A stretch of DNA of 7,228 nt from JAHBVH01 sp034437715 (GTDB taxonomy: Bacteria; Chloroflexota; Anaerolineae; Caldilineales; Caldilineaceae), in assembly GCA_034437715.1 (NCBI GenBank), contig DAOTTR010000278.1, forward strand, positions 1 through 7,228, written 5' to 3'. Position numbers and translations under genes: made by a program. Under the pieces are notes generated by a model, which was not told the DNA's origin, did no database searches, and worked only from the letters and a program-made list of their open reading frames with translations. This document shows, piece after piece, positions 1-5,717 of this stretch (position 1 is its first letter; each line of letters begins with the position of its first letter).

Positions 1-127
1 CAAAGAATAAAGTATCCAGTAGGGGCGGCTTGCAGCCGCCCGTTCGCAGCGAGCCAAACGCGGGGCGGCTGCGCGGCCGCCCCTACGCATGATTTTGTTG
101 GGCAAGTGCTGGATCCTTATTTCTTTG
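1..127. repeat. Inverted-repeat (MITE-like) element with GTAGGGGCGGC hairpin arms
   Basis: The ends form an imperfect terminal inverted repeat: CAAAGAATAAAGTATCCAG at 1-19 pairs with CTGGATCCTTATTTCTTTG at 109-127 (16 of 19 positions). Inside, GTAGGGGCGGC at 19-29 is perfectly complementary to GCCGCCCCTAC at 76-86. Each arm also folds locally (GGGCGGCT/AGCCGCCC at 23-30 and 34-41; GGGGCGGC/GCCGCCCC at 62-69 and 76-83). No reading frame is supported. The architecture matches the element at 3494-3606, including a TTTTGTTG motif exactly 35 nt from the right end. The element may extend left of the window edge, so its true left end is uncertain. Confidence 0.6.
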
Positions 128-140
128 AAAGCGCCTTAAT

Positions 141-156
141 GGTCGATTGGTCGATT
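141..156 (+). repeat. GGTCGATT tandem octamer, 2 units
   Basis: Two exact GGTCGATT units. With the preceding TTAAT this forms a 21-bp stretch (136-156) that recurs exactly at 396-416. The two copies are direct repeats bracketing the MITE-like element at 160-337. Confidence 0.7.
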
Positions 157-159
157 ATA

Positions 160-337
160 GTGAAATCAAATTGAAATGACGAATTTTTCTGATACGCATG
201 TCAGCATGAAAACTGGCCTTCGATGCAGCCGTAATCCGCGTGCCGGGGACTGACCAGGAAACGTGCGCAGTGCCGAGCTACGCTTGGTCAGTCCCCGGCA
301 CGCTAGCGCAGAACGCCGGTTTTCAAATTGAACTCAC
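160..337 (+). mobile_element. MITE-like structured repeat, copy 1 (178 bp)
   Basis: The ends GTGAAATCAAATTGAA (160-175) and TTCAAATTGAACTCAC (322-337) form an imperfect terminal inverted repeat (13 of 16). The centre is a perfect 19-bp stem: GCGTGCCGGGGACTGACCA at 238-256 pairs with 285-303, leaving a 28-nt loop. A smaller left hairpin has GTCAG at 200-204 and CTGGC at 213-217. A second copy lies in inverted orientation at 5537-5712 and matches along its full length, which makes a defined element more likely than a chance hairpin. ATAG occurs just outside both ends (157-160 and 339-342), a possible short target duplication. It has no coding capacity, so mobility would need a transposase supplied in trans; no such gene is in the window. 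Confidence 0.75.
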
Positions 338-449
338 GATAGTCCGGTGCAGAGGATAATAAAGTCGCTGCGCAGCCAAATTGCGTTGTTATGATTTAAT
401 GGTCGATTGGTCGATTGGTCGGTTGGTCTAGCGCAGAGGGTAATGTTGC
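338..449 (+). other. Leader region upstream of the HD-domain gene
   Basis: This is the remaining non-repeat part of the gene-free stretch 1-449. It holds a perfect 10-bp palindrome GCTGCGCAGC (367-376), the second GGTCGATT array (401-428), and the ribosome binding site AGAGGG (435-440) of the following gene. I see no convincing -35/-10 pair, so the promoter of the downstream gene is not identified. Confidence 0.5.
401..428 (+). repeat. GGTCGATT tandem octamer, 3.5 units
   Basis: The units read GGTCGATT, GGTCGATT, GGTCGGTT, then GGTC. This is the same octamer as at 141-156 and is preceded by the same TTAAT. It ends 21 bp upstream of the GTG start at 450, so it would lie in the leader or promoter of that gene. 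Confidence 0.7.
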
Positions 450-1034
450 GTGTCACAGGAAGAAACGACGGCGACGCGGCTGGCACATATTCAATATCTG
501 AAGCAGTTGCCACGCACGGGCTGGCTTTTGGCAGGGATTCGGCAGCCCGAATCGATTGCCGATCACAGCTTTGCGATGAGCTGGTTGGCGATCTTTTTGG
601 CCGAAGCAATTAATACCAACTATGCCCTGCAAGGGTTAACAGCGCCCTTACAGGTTGCCCATATCATCCAGATCGCGCTGGTACACGATCTGGCCGAAAG
701 TGTTTTGACGGATTTGCCCAAACGCAGCACCGAACTGATTGGCAAAGCAGTGAAACAGCAAGCTGAGGCGGATGCGTTGGCCCAGCTTTTCCGCCAGATG
801 CCCAATGGTGCGCACTATTGTGCCTGCTGGCAGGAATATGCCGACGGCGCAACGCCCGAAGGGCGCTTGGTGCGCGATGCCGACAAGCTAGAAATGGTCC
901 ACCAAGCGCTCCGCTATGAACAAACAGGTCAACGCAATCTCCATGAATTTTGGCAGGATCACCAATGGCACTATCCGGCCAGCCGGAACCTGTTTGATGA
1001 ATTATGTCGTTTACGATCAAAGATTCATCATTAA
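450..1034 (+). CDS. HD-domain phosphohydrolase, YfbR/HDDC2-type 5'-deoxynucleotidase
   Basis: The 194-aa protein has the layout of small HD-domain nucleotidases of the YfbR/HDDC2 type, which dephosphorylate deoxynucleoside 5'-monophosphates in the cytoplasm using a divalent metal. Visible signature residues are an N-terminal PRTGWLLAG stretch (21-29, the family's R-x-G-W motif), PESIADHS (33-40, first metal His39), ALVHDLAES (76-84, the HD pair His79-Asp80, then Glu83), and RDADKLEM (142-149, distal Asp145). QALRYEQ (152-158) resembles the family's end of domain. The length is typical. The start is GTG at 450: an in-frame stop lies at 441-443, no other start is available before residue 43, and AGAGGG ends 9 nt upstream. 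The exact substrate cannot be read from the sequence. The next gene begins 95 bp downstream on the same strand without an obvious functional link. Confidence 0.8.
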   Translation: MSQEETTATRLAHIQYLKQLPRTGWLLAGIRQPESIADHSFAMSWLAIFLAEAINTNYALQGLTAPLQVAHIIQIALVHDLAESVLTDLPKRSTELIGKAVKQQAEADALAQLFRQMPNGAHYCACWQEYADGATPEGRLVRDADKLEMVHQALRYEQTGQRNLHEFWQDHQWHYPASRNLFDELCRLRSKIHH

Positions 1035-1111
1035 CTTTTTTCTCTAGACTGATTGCTATGGAAGTGCGGCTTGGCTGAATCAATCGGTCATGCACCAGCG
1101 CATCAGTAAGT

Positions 1112-1123
1112 CCAACAAGTTGG
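1112..1123 (+). promoter_or_regulatory. Short perfect inverted repeat before the first LCP start
   Basis: CCAAC-AA-GTTGG is a perfect 5-bp stem ending 6 nt before the GTG start at 1130. No good Shine-Dalgarno sequence is visible there, so it could be an operator half-site pair or a small hairpin affecting initiation. A two-base loop is too tight for a stable hairpin, so the call is weak. Confidence 0.25.
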
Positions 1124-1129
1124 TATTCT

Positions 1130-2221
1130 GTGAAGCGATTATATGCTTGTCTACCGGCGCGGCAAAGCCCGAAAATGCTATGCCTAAGCCTGATTTTGTT
1201 ATTGTTGTGTACCGGTTGTCTGGGTAGCCGCCCAACCGCAGCCGCCCAGGGCAGCGAACCAAGCGTTACGGCTTCACACACGGCTACCTCGCTCCCGCTG
1301 ACGCCAACCGTCACGGTGACGGGGACAGCAACCACCGCTGCCACCCCAGCCGCCACCGCGCTACCGGTTGTTGCCGCGTCATCGGCGATGACGGAAACAT
1401 CGATCGACGCCGATCTGCCGCTCAGTCGCACGCTCAACATTCTCGTCTTGGGCAGTGACCGCTTACCCAATATGCCCAATTGGCGCACCGATGTCATGAT
1501 GATCGTGGCGCTAGACTTTGATCAGCGGCGCATTGGTCTCCTCTCGATTCCGCGCGATGTCTATCTGGATAACATTCCCAATCATCAGCCCAATCGCATC
1601 AATGTTGTCGATTATTTAGGAGAAACTGACGAGCCCAACGGCGGCGGCCCCAAGTTGATGCAGCAAATTATCCAAGCGCGCATGAACATCCCAATCCACC
1701 ACTATTTGCGCTTTGACTTTGCCTCTTTCCAAGAAGTGATCAATACCTTGGGCGGCGTTGAAATAGAGGTAGACTGCCCCTATATTGATCAAGTGATTAA
1801 TTTGAAGCCAGGGGTTCAACGCTTGACCGGCGAACAAGCGCTGCGCTATGTGCGCAGTCGCTCCACTGGCGGCGATCTGGATCGGGCGCGCCGCCAACAG
1901 CGGATTGTCTGGGCGGTGCGCAACCAGGTGCTCAAAGAAAATCTCTTGCCGCGCGTGCCTGCGCTCTATCAAAGCCTGGCGAACTCGGTCCAGACGGACA
2001 TTGGCATCGTGACGACGCTGCGCATGATACGCTTTGTGCTGTCGATCAACCCAGACAATGTACACAGTTTTGTGATTGCTCCCCCGCAACTGATGACAGA
2101 AAGTTGGCGACAGGGCATGTTCGTGTTTGTACCAGACTGGCCAGCGATTGCAACCGCGGCGCAAAATATCTTCGAGCGTCCGCCTTTTGCCGAAACCAAT
2201 ACACCAGTCCAATGTCCGTAG
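1130..2221 (+). CDS. LCP (LytR-CpsA-Psr) family protein, putative lipoprotein
   Basis: LCP enzymes transfer lipid-linked glycopolymers to the cell envelope outside the membrane. This 363-aa protein begins with a signal sequence (hydrophobic 17-29) ending in LLLLCTGC, a lipobox-like site with Cys30; Cys at -3 is atypical. A Thr/Ala/Pro-rich linker runs over about 35-98. The LCP core is at about 102-268: LNILVLGSD (102-110), WRTDVMMIVAL (118-128), LLSIPRDVYL (137-146), RINVVDYLGE (156-165), INTLGGVEIEVDCP (204-217), LTGEQALRYVRSRS (232-245), and DLDRARRQQ (249-257), carrying the usual Asp and Arg residues. Cys216 and Cys362 are the only other exported cysteines. GTG at 1130 is the only start before ATG 1175, which would remove the basic N-terminus; an in-frame TGA lies at 1076. 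No clear ribosome binding site is seen. It is paralogous to the next gene, 16 bp downstream. Confidence 0.88.
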   Translation: MKRLYACLPARQSPKMLCLSLILLLLCTGCLGSRPTAAAQGSEPSVTASHTATSLPLTPTVTVTGTATTAATPAATALPVVAASSAMTETSIDADLPLSRTLNILVLGSDRLPNMPNWRTDVMMIVALDFDQRRIGLLSIPRDVYLDNIPNHQPNRINVVDYLGETDEPNGGGPKLMQQIIQARMNIPIHHYLRFDFASFQEVINTLGGVEIEVDCPYIDQVINLKPGVQRLTGEQALRYVRSRSTGGDLDRARRQQRIVWAVRNQVLKENLLPRVPALYQSLANSVQTDIGIVTTLRMIRFVLSINPDNVHSFVIAPPQLMTESWRQGMFVFVPDWPAIATAAQNIFERPPFAETNTPVQCP

Positions 2222-2237
2222 TGGAGAAAAGATCGAC

Positions 2238-3494
2238 ATGTTTGGTTATCAAATTCGTTTGACGCGGGTAGCGCTTTGGGTCTGCCTTATCTGGATCATG
2301 GCGCTGTTTGCGGGCGGTGCGGTCTATGCCAAGATGCCGCAGCCGCGCCAACAGGCACAGGCGCAACCCACACCACCGACCAATCCCAATAGGGCAAATG
2401 AACCGCACCCGCATCCAACGATTATGCCACGGCTGGTGGTACCGCGCCTACTGACTGTACCCGATAGGGGGCCAGATACGACATCCGCAGCACTTGCGAC
2501 CCCGATACCGCGACCCACACCCATCTGGGAGGAGCCAATCGGCCCAGCCAGCAATTGGCAATTCACCGATAACTACCTGATTCTCGGCACCGATCGCCGC
2601 GCCGGGGCCAACGATTGGCGCACCGACACGATTATGATTGTCGGTCTGGATCGCCAGCAAGGGCGGGCAGCGGTTTTTAGCATTCCGCGCGATCTCTATA
2701 TCGACATTCCCAACTATGGCTATGGGCGGATCAACCAGGTTGACTTGCTGGGCGAACGCAATCCGAATCTTGCCGATGGCGGCCCGCAATTAATTTCGCA
2801 GGTGATCAGCAAAACATTCGGCATCCAAACCGATCACTGGGTGCGCTTTCAGATGGATGGCTTTGTGCGGGTAGTGGACGCCGTGGGCGGTGTAACGGTC
2901 CATCTCGATTGCCCGTTTTACGAACCGATCTTTAATGTAACCACCCAAGCCTGGGATTTCTTCACACTGTCCGCCGGGGATAATCAACTGGATGGCGACA
3001 GTGCCTATTGGTTTGTCCGCCTGCGCCTGCGCGAAAGCGATATTGGGCGATCTGCACGGCAACGCCAGTTTCTCTGGGCGCTGCGCGACAAGATGCTTTC
3101 GGCCAATCTGATCACACGCTTTCCTGAATTGTGGAGCGCCTTTCAAGACAGCTTTTCGACCGACCTGAGCCTGATTCAGTTGATCGAGCTGACCAGCTTT
3201 GGCATATCACTCGACAGTGACAATGTGCGCGCCGGTGGATTAACGCTCTATGATCTGCAAAACTATCGCACCGAACAGGGCGCAGTGGTACTACGCATTG
3301 CGGATCCGGGTCGTGTACGCGCGGTAGTCAATGGCGTGTGGGACGCGCCCACCATGGCTTCCAGCTATCGCCAAGATCTAACTACTTGCGAACCGCTACC
3401 CCAAGGCGGCGGATGGGACCTGGAGATCCCCAACATAGCTGCGGCACCGGCCGAGGCCAGCGTCCCGATAACGGACACCGTGGCGGATCAATAA
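2238..3494 (+). CDS. LCP (LytR-CpsA-Psr) family protein with N-terminal signal anchor
   Basis: This is the second LCP protein (418 aa) and probably also attaches glycopolymers at the outer membrane face. A short cytoplasmic start and one hydrophobic segment (about 8-31) form a signal anchor, followed by a Pro/Gln/His-rich linker (about 33-105). The LCP core is at about 112-286: NYLILGTDRR (112-121), WRTDTIMIVGL (127-137), VFSIPRDLYIDIP (146-158), RINQVDLLGE (164-173), VDAVGGVTVHLDCP (213-226), LDGDSAYWFVRLRLRESDIG (251-270), and RSARQRQ (271-277). Unlike most LCP proteins, the R-S-R of the last motif is R-L-R. Cys225 and Cys384 match the cysteine pair of the upstream paralogue. ATG 2238 is chosen because GGAG lies 11 nt upstream and it follows the previous stop by 16 bp; the longer frame from 2127 would overlap the preceding gene by 95 bp and adds no signal. 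The stop codon touches the repeat at 3494-3606. Confidence 0.9.
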   Translation: MFGYQIRLTRVALWVCLIWIMALFAGGAVYAKMPQPRQQAQAQPTPPTNPNRANEPHPHPTIMPRLVVPRLLTVPDRGPDTTSAALATPIPRPTPIWEEPIGPASNWQFTDNYLILGTDRRAGANDWRTDTIMIVGLDRQQGRAAVFSIPRDLYIDIPNYGYGRINQVDLLGERNPNLADGGPQLISQVISKTFGIQTDHWVRFQMDGFVRVVDAVGGVTVHLDCPFYEPIFNVTTQAWDFFTLSAGDNQLDGDSAYWFVRLRLRESDIGRSARQRQFLWALRDKMLSANLITRFPELWSAFQDSFSTDLSLIQLIELTSFGISLDSDNVRAGGLTLYDLQNYRTEQGAVVLRIADPGRVRAVVNGVWDAPTMASSYRQDLTTCEPLPQGGGWDLEIPNIAAAPAEASVPITDTVADQ

Positions 3495-3606
3495 GAGACT
3501 TTATTCCGATTTAATTTTGTGCATTCGTAGGTGCGGTTTGTAACCGCACCTACAAGAACAATTCCATCTGGTTTTGTTGCTGAAATAATCAATCGGAATA
3601 ATCTCT
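3494..3606. repeat. Inverted-repeat (MITE-like) element with perfect 12-bp hairpin
   Basis: The left end AGAGACTTTATTCCGATT (3494-3511) pairs with AATCGGAATAATCTCT (3591-3606); all 16 bases of the right arm match if two bases of the left arm are looped out. Inside, GTAGGTGCGGTT (3527-3538) and AACCGCACCTAC (3542-3553) form a perfect 12-bp stem with a 3-nt loop. The left end overlaps the stop codon of the LCP gene. The hairpin has no T-tract, so it is a poor intrinsic terminator, although it lies where two converging transcripts end. The structure and the TTTTGTTG motif 35 nt from the right end match the element at 1-127. Confidence 0.65.
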
Positions 3607-3623
3607 AAGGTACGCGGCGCATC

Positions 3624-3654
3624 GGGGATGCAGAGGGTTAACCTGCGTCGCCCC
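3624..3654 (+). terminator. Imperfect GC-rich hairpin between convergent genes
   Basis: GGGG (3624-3627) pairs with CCCC (3651-3654), and ATGCAG (3628-3633) with CTGCGT (3643-3648, one G·T wobble). The loop holds the palindrome GGTTAACC and two bases (3649-3650) are bulged. Only TT follows, so termination is uncertain. The rest of the gap 3607-3758 shows nothing else that I can support. Confidence 0.25.
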
Positions 3655-3758
3655 TTGAACGGGCAATGACGGCCGATGTAGTCCCGTTTATGGGGCGTTG
3701 TTCCTTAGCTCCACGCCTTTAGGCTGGGGCGGATGATGATTTCTCCTATCACGCTTCA

Positions 3759-4541
3759 CTACTTGGCTTGCGACCAGGTTTCTGTCAACAGGTGTGCGCT
3801 GCCCAGCAGCCACCGCCGCTCCCCCGTCACTTCCAGCGCAATCGCGCCTTCGTAGCGAAAGCTGTGCAAGGTTTGCAGTTCGCGCAGCAGATTGATGCCA
3901 CCATTGGCCGCCGCGCCCAGCGGGAGATGTAGGTTATGCAGCCCATCATTGTCGCTGATGCGCACATGCACCAGGCGGTCGGCCAGGGCAAAGAGATATT
4001 CACGCGTCAGGCTCTGCATAGTCTGGATATTGCCGTGGCCGATGTGATAGACCAATTTTAAGTCGGGCAGGCGCTGGAAGATTTCGCGAAAATATTTCAG
4101 TTGGTGCAGATTTTGTGGGCTATTCTCCAACGCGACGGTCACGCCCCGCTCCTGCCCATGTTGCAAAATCACCCCAAACAGTTGCCGAGTATAATCATAG
4201 CCGGTGCGCTCTTCCAGGTGTGACGGCCACCCGCAAAAGCGCGTCGTGCAGAGCTTTGCGCCGACAGTCGCCGTCGCATCAATCGCGCGCCGCAACTCAT
4301 CCAACGCGCCCTGACGCACCAGGGGCGCCGGGTTATCCAATGGCAGATAGGTCGCGGCCCGGCAGATCACAGAGAGGGCATGGTCAGCCAGTGCCGCCTT
4401 CACTTCGGCCCACTTGACCCCTTCCGGTGCCGCCGCCGGTGCTTCCAAAGCCAAGTCTACCATAGCAAAACCATTCTCGGCCGCCCAAGCAATCTCTTTG
4501 GCCAAACTTTGTCGGGGATTGGTTATCATGCCTAGTTGCAT
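3759..4541 (-). CDS. TIM-barrel sugar phosphate isomerase/epimerase-like protein (AP endonuclease 2 family)
   Basis: The 260-aa protein has the pattern of the xylose-isomerase-like TIM-barrel superfamily (sugar phosphate isomerases/epimerases, COG1082 type), cytoplasmic metal-dependent enzymes acting on sugars or inositols. It starts MQLGMITNP (strand 1). Candidate metal ligands are Glu139 in VALENSP, His169 in YHIGHGN, His192 and Asp197 in VHVRISDND, His205 in LHLPLG, and Glu237 in IALEVTGER. The usual D-x-GH motif reads H-I-G-H (His166), so one common ligand position is changed. ATG 4541 is chosen because GGAG lies 7 nt upstream and it follows the upstream gene's stop by 38 bp; a start at 4670 would overlap that gene by about 90 bp and adds no domain. 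The substrate is unknown. It is probably co-transcribed with the membrane protein. Confidence 0.8.
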   Translation of the reverse strand: MQLGMITNPRQSLAKEIAWAAENGFAMVDLALEAPAAAPEGVKWAEVKAALADHALSVICRAATYLPLDNPAPLVRQGALDELRRAIDATATVGAKLCTTRFCGWPSHLEERTGYDYTRQLFGVILQHGQERGVTVALENSPQNLHQLKYFREIFQRLPDLKLVYHIGHGNIQTMQSLTREYLFALADRLVHVRISDNDGLHNLHLPLGAAANGGINLLRELQTLHSFRYEGAIALEVTGERRWLLGSAHLLTETWSQAK

Positions 4542-4579
4542 TTGCAAGCTCCAGTTCGATTTTTCGAGATCATCACCTA

Positions 4580-5263
4580 TTATTTTGGGCGCGATGTTCG
4601 ACAGATCAAGCACCACAAGTGGACACTCCCCAACAGCAGCAAGCCGAGCCCCAACAGATAAACACCCCACCCTGGCTGTAACGGCTGTTGATAGAGTTCG
4701 CGAATGGCAGGCAGTACGCTCAGGAAGTCACGCAGGGGAAACCAGAGGGCAAACGCGCTGAGCAAGGGAATCAAGCCATTGCTGAACCAACCCGGTAACA
4801 GAGCCAGCAAAGGACTCAACGCCGCCGCCGCCAGACAAAGCAGCAGGGCTCCGATCTGTTGGCGAAACTCTGGGTTCTGAAAGGTCGCCTCATTCCAGGC
4901 CGGTGGCAACAAATTAAGCGCAGCCACGCTGGCGATAGCCAAGAGCAAACCCCGTACGAACCAGCCATAGCGCAGTTGTGGACGAAAAGCAGCCAAACTT
5001 AGTGCCAGACTCACGGTCACCAGTGGCAAGTAAAAACCCGCGCGCCAGATCGACACTTGCCCGGCGCGCACCACGGGCAAAAACTTTACATATTCGCCTA
5101 GATCCAGCCCCGTCACCACCAAACCGGCCACGCGATGCGCGACCCAGGGGCCAAAATAGCCAGCCAGCGTGAGCAATGCCCCCAACGGCAAAAGCCAACG
5201 CACCCAATCGATTGCCGTCCACGCGGGTCGGCGTAGTTCTCTATCCTGTCGCATAGCGCCCAT
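4580..5263 (-). CDS. Multi-pass membrane protein of unknown function
   Basis: I do not recognise this 227-aa protein. It has about six hydrophobic segments (roughly 23-43, 75-93, 102-120, 136-157, 162-178, 199-219) and a basic N-terminus (MRQDRELRRP, residues 4-13) that suggests the N-terminus faces the cytoplasm. A glycine- and leucine-rich last helix is followed by a short basic tail ending TSRPK. No catalytic motif is visible. ATG 5263 is preceded by AGGGTAAA, a usable ribosome binding site; ATG 5254 is an alternative. The gene ends with adjacent stops (TAATAG). The isomerase-like gene follows after 38 bp on the same strand, so the two probably form an operon. A role in handling or transporting a sugar-related compound would be speculation. 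Confidence 0.75.
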   Translation of the reverse strand: MGAMRQDRELRRPAWTAIDWVRWLLPLGALLTLAGYFGPWVAHRVAGLVVTGLDLGEYVKFLPVVRAGQVSIWRAGFYLPLVTVSLALSLAAFRPQLRYGWFVRGLLLAIASVAALNLLPPAWNEATFQNPEFRQQIGALLLCLAAAALSPLLALLPGWFSNGLIPLLSAFALWFPLRDFLSVLPAIRELYQQPLQPGWGVYLLGLGLLLLGSVHLWCLICRTSRPK

Positions 5264-5324
5264 TTTACCCTACTGTACCAAAGTTCGCACACCTGTACCC
5301 GACATAGTGCGCATATAATTTGTC

Positions 5325-5336
5325 AATCGCGCGATT
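5325..5336. promoter_or_regulatory. Perfect 12-bp palindrome, possible operator
   Basis: AATCGCGCGATT reads identically on both strands. It lies 61 bp upstream of the membrane protein start and overlaps by two bases a minus-strand TTGACA (5326-5321), a perfect -35 hexamer lacking a well-spaced -10. On the plus strand TATAAT occurs at 5314-5319, also without a good -35. A dimeric regulator site is plausible but unproven. Confidence 0.3.
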
Positions 5337-5339
5337 ACG

Positions 5340-5436
5340 CTAGTACAGTTGGGCGTAGATACCACGGCCGTTAATAAGGCACGTTACTCGTGTACATCAT
5401 GGTAAAAATAGGGTACCTTATTTACGCCGGGATCTA
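5340..5436 (+). repeat. 97-bp tandem repeat, unit 1
   Basis: This unit starts CTAGTACAGTTGGG and ends GGGATCTA, and it is followed directly by a second copy differing at one base (A at 5376, C at 5473). It contains CACG-TTACT-CGTG (5381-5393) and an imperfect inverted repeat around the palindrome GGTACC (5412-5417). The length is not a multiple of three and no gene is supported. Confidence 0.9.
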
Positions 5437-5533
5437 CTAGTACAGTTGGGCGTAGATACCACGGCCGTTAATCAGGCACGTTACTCGTGTACATCATGGT
5501 AAAAATAGGGTACCTTATTTACGCCGGGATCTA
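5437..5533 (+). repeat. 97-bp tandem repeat, unit 2
   Basis: This is the second head-to-tail copy, 96 of 97 identical to the first. A third unit seems to begin with CTAGT at 5534-5538 but is replaced at once by the MITE-like element. Near-perfect identity in non-coding DNA indicates a recent duplication or gene conversion. Confidence 0.9.
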
Positions 5534-5536
5534 CTA

Positions 5537-5712
5537 GTGAGTTCAATTTGAGAACCGGCGTTGCGCCATAGCGTGCCGGGGACTGACCAGGAGAAGTGCT
5601 CAGTTCGAATCTACGTTTGGTCAGTCCCCGGCACGTTGATCACGGCTGCATCAAACGTCGGTTTTTATGCCGACATGCGTATAAAAAATTCATCATTTCA
5701 ATTTGATTTCAC
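5537..5712 (-). mobile_element. MITE-like structured repeat, copy 2 (176 bp, inverted)
   Basis: The reverse complement of this segment aligns along its full length with 160-337. Terminal inverted repeats (GTGAGTTCAATTTGA at the left, TCAAATTGATTTCAC-like at the right) and the central stem (CGTGCCGGGGACTGACCA at 5572-5589 with 5618-5635, 28-nt loop) are kept; the loop sequence has diverged. The small side hairpin is GTCGG (5657-5661) with CCGAC (5670-5674). CTAG flanks both sides (5534-5537 and 5714-5717). It lies directly upstream of the toxin-antitoxin promoter region. It contains no gene; an open frame crossing it is not credible. Confidence 0.75.
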
Positions 5713-5717
5713 GCTAG

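Noticed and set aside
334..609. 91-codon open frame on the minus strand
   Set aside because: It crosses the GGTCGATT array and the start of the HD gene; composition reflects the repeats.
664..1497. 277-codon open frame on the minus strand
   Set aside because: It lies opposite the HD gene and the first LCP gene, both with clear motifs; the translation is Arg/Ala/Ser-rich low complexity with no domain.
2127..2237. Upstream extension of the second LCP gene
   Set aside because: It would overlap the first LCP gene by 95 bp and place 37 polar residues before the signal anchor; ATG 2238 has a ribosome binding site.
1616..2239. 207-codon open frame on the minus strand
   Set aside because: Antisense to the LCP core of the first LCP gene; no recognisable motif and the usual shadow composition.
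3527..3553. Intrinsic terminator
   Set aside because: The 12-bp stem is strong but no T-tract follows on either strand, and it is part of a repeat element; a terminator role is possible but not shown.
4542..4670. Upstream extension of the TIM-barrel gene
   Set aside because: It overlaps the membrane protein gene by about 90 bp; the barrel starts naturally at MQLGMITNP with GGAG just upstream.
4115..4761. Two open frames (100 and 115 codons) on the plus strand
   Set aside because: Both are antisense to the TIM-barrel and membrane protein genes and have no domain features.
5301..5326. Minus-strand promoter using TTGACA (5326-5321)
   Set aside because: The -35 is perfect but the only -10-like hexamer (TATGTC) is at 14 bp, too short a spacer; kept only as a remark under the palindrome.
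5340..5533. CRISPR array
   Set aside because: There are only two units, they abut without spacers, and no cas gene is present.
5399..5537. 13-residue peptide MVKIGYLIYAGIY encoded identically in both 97-bp units (5399-5440 and 5496-5537)
   Set aside because: The start resembles serine recombinase N-termini (KIGY), but the match ends there, the frame is tiny and no ribosome binding site is visible. Identity follows from the DNA duplication.
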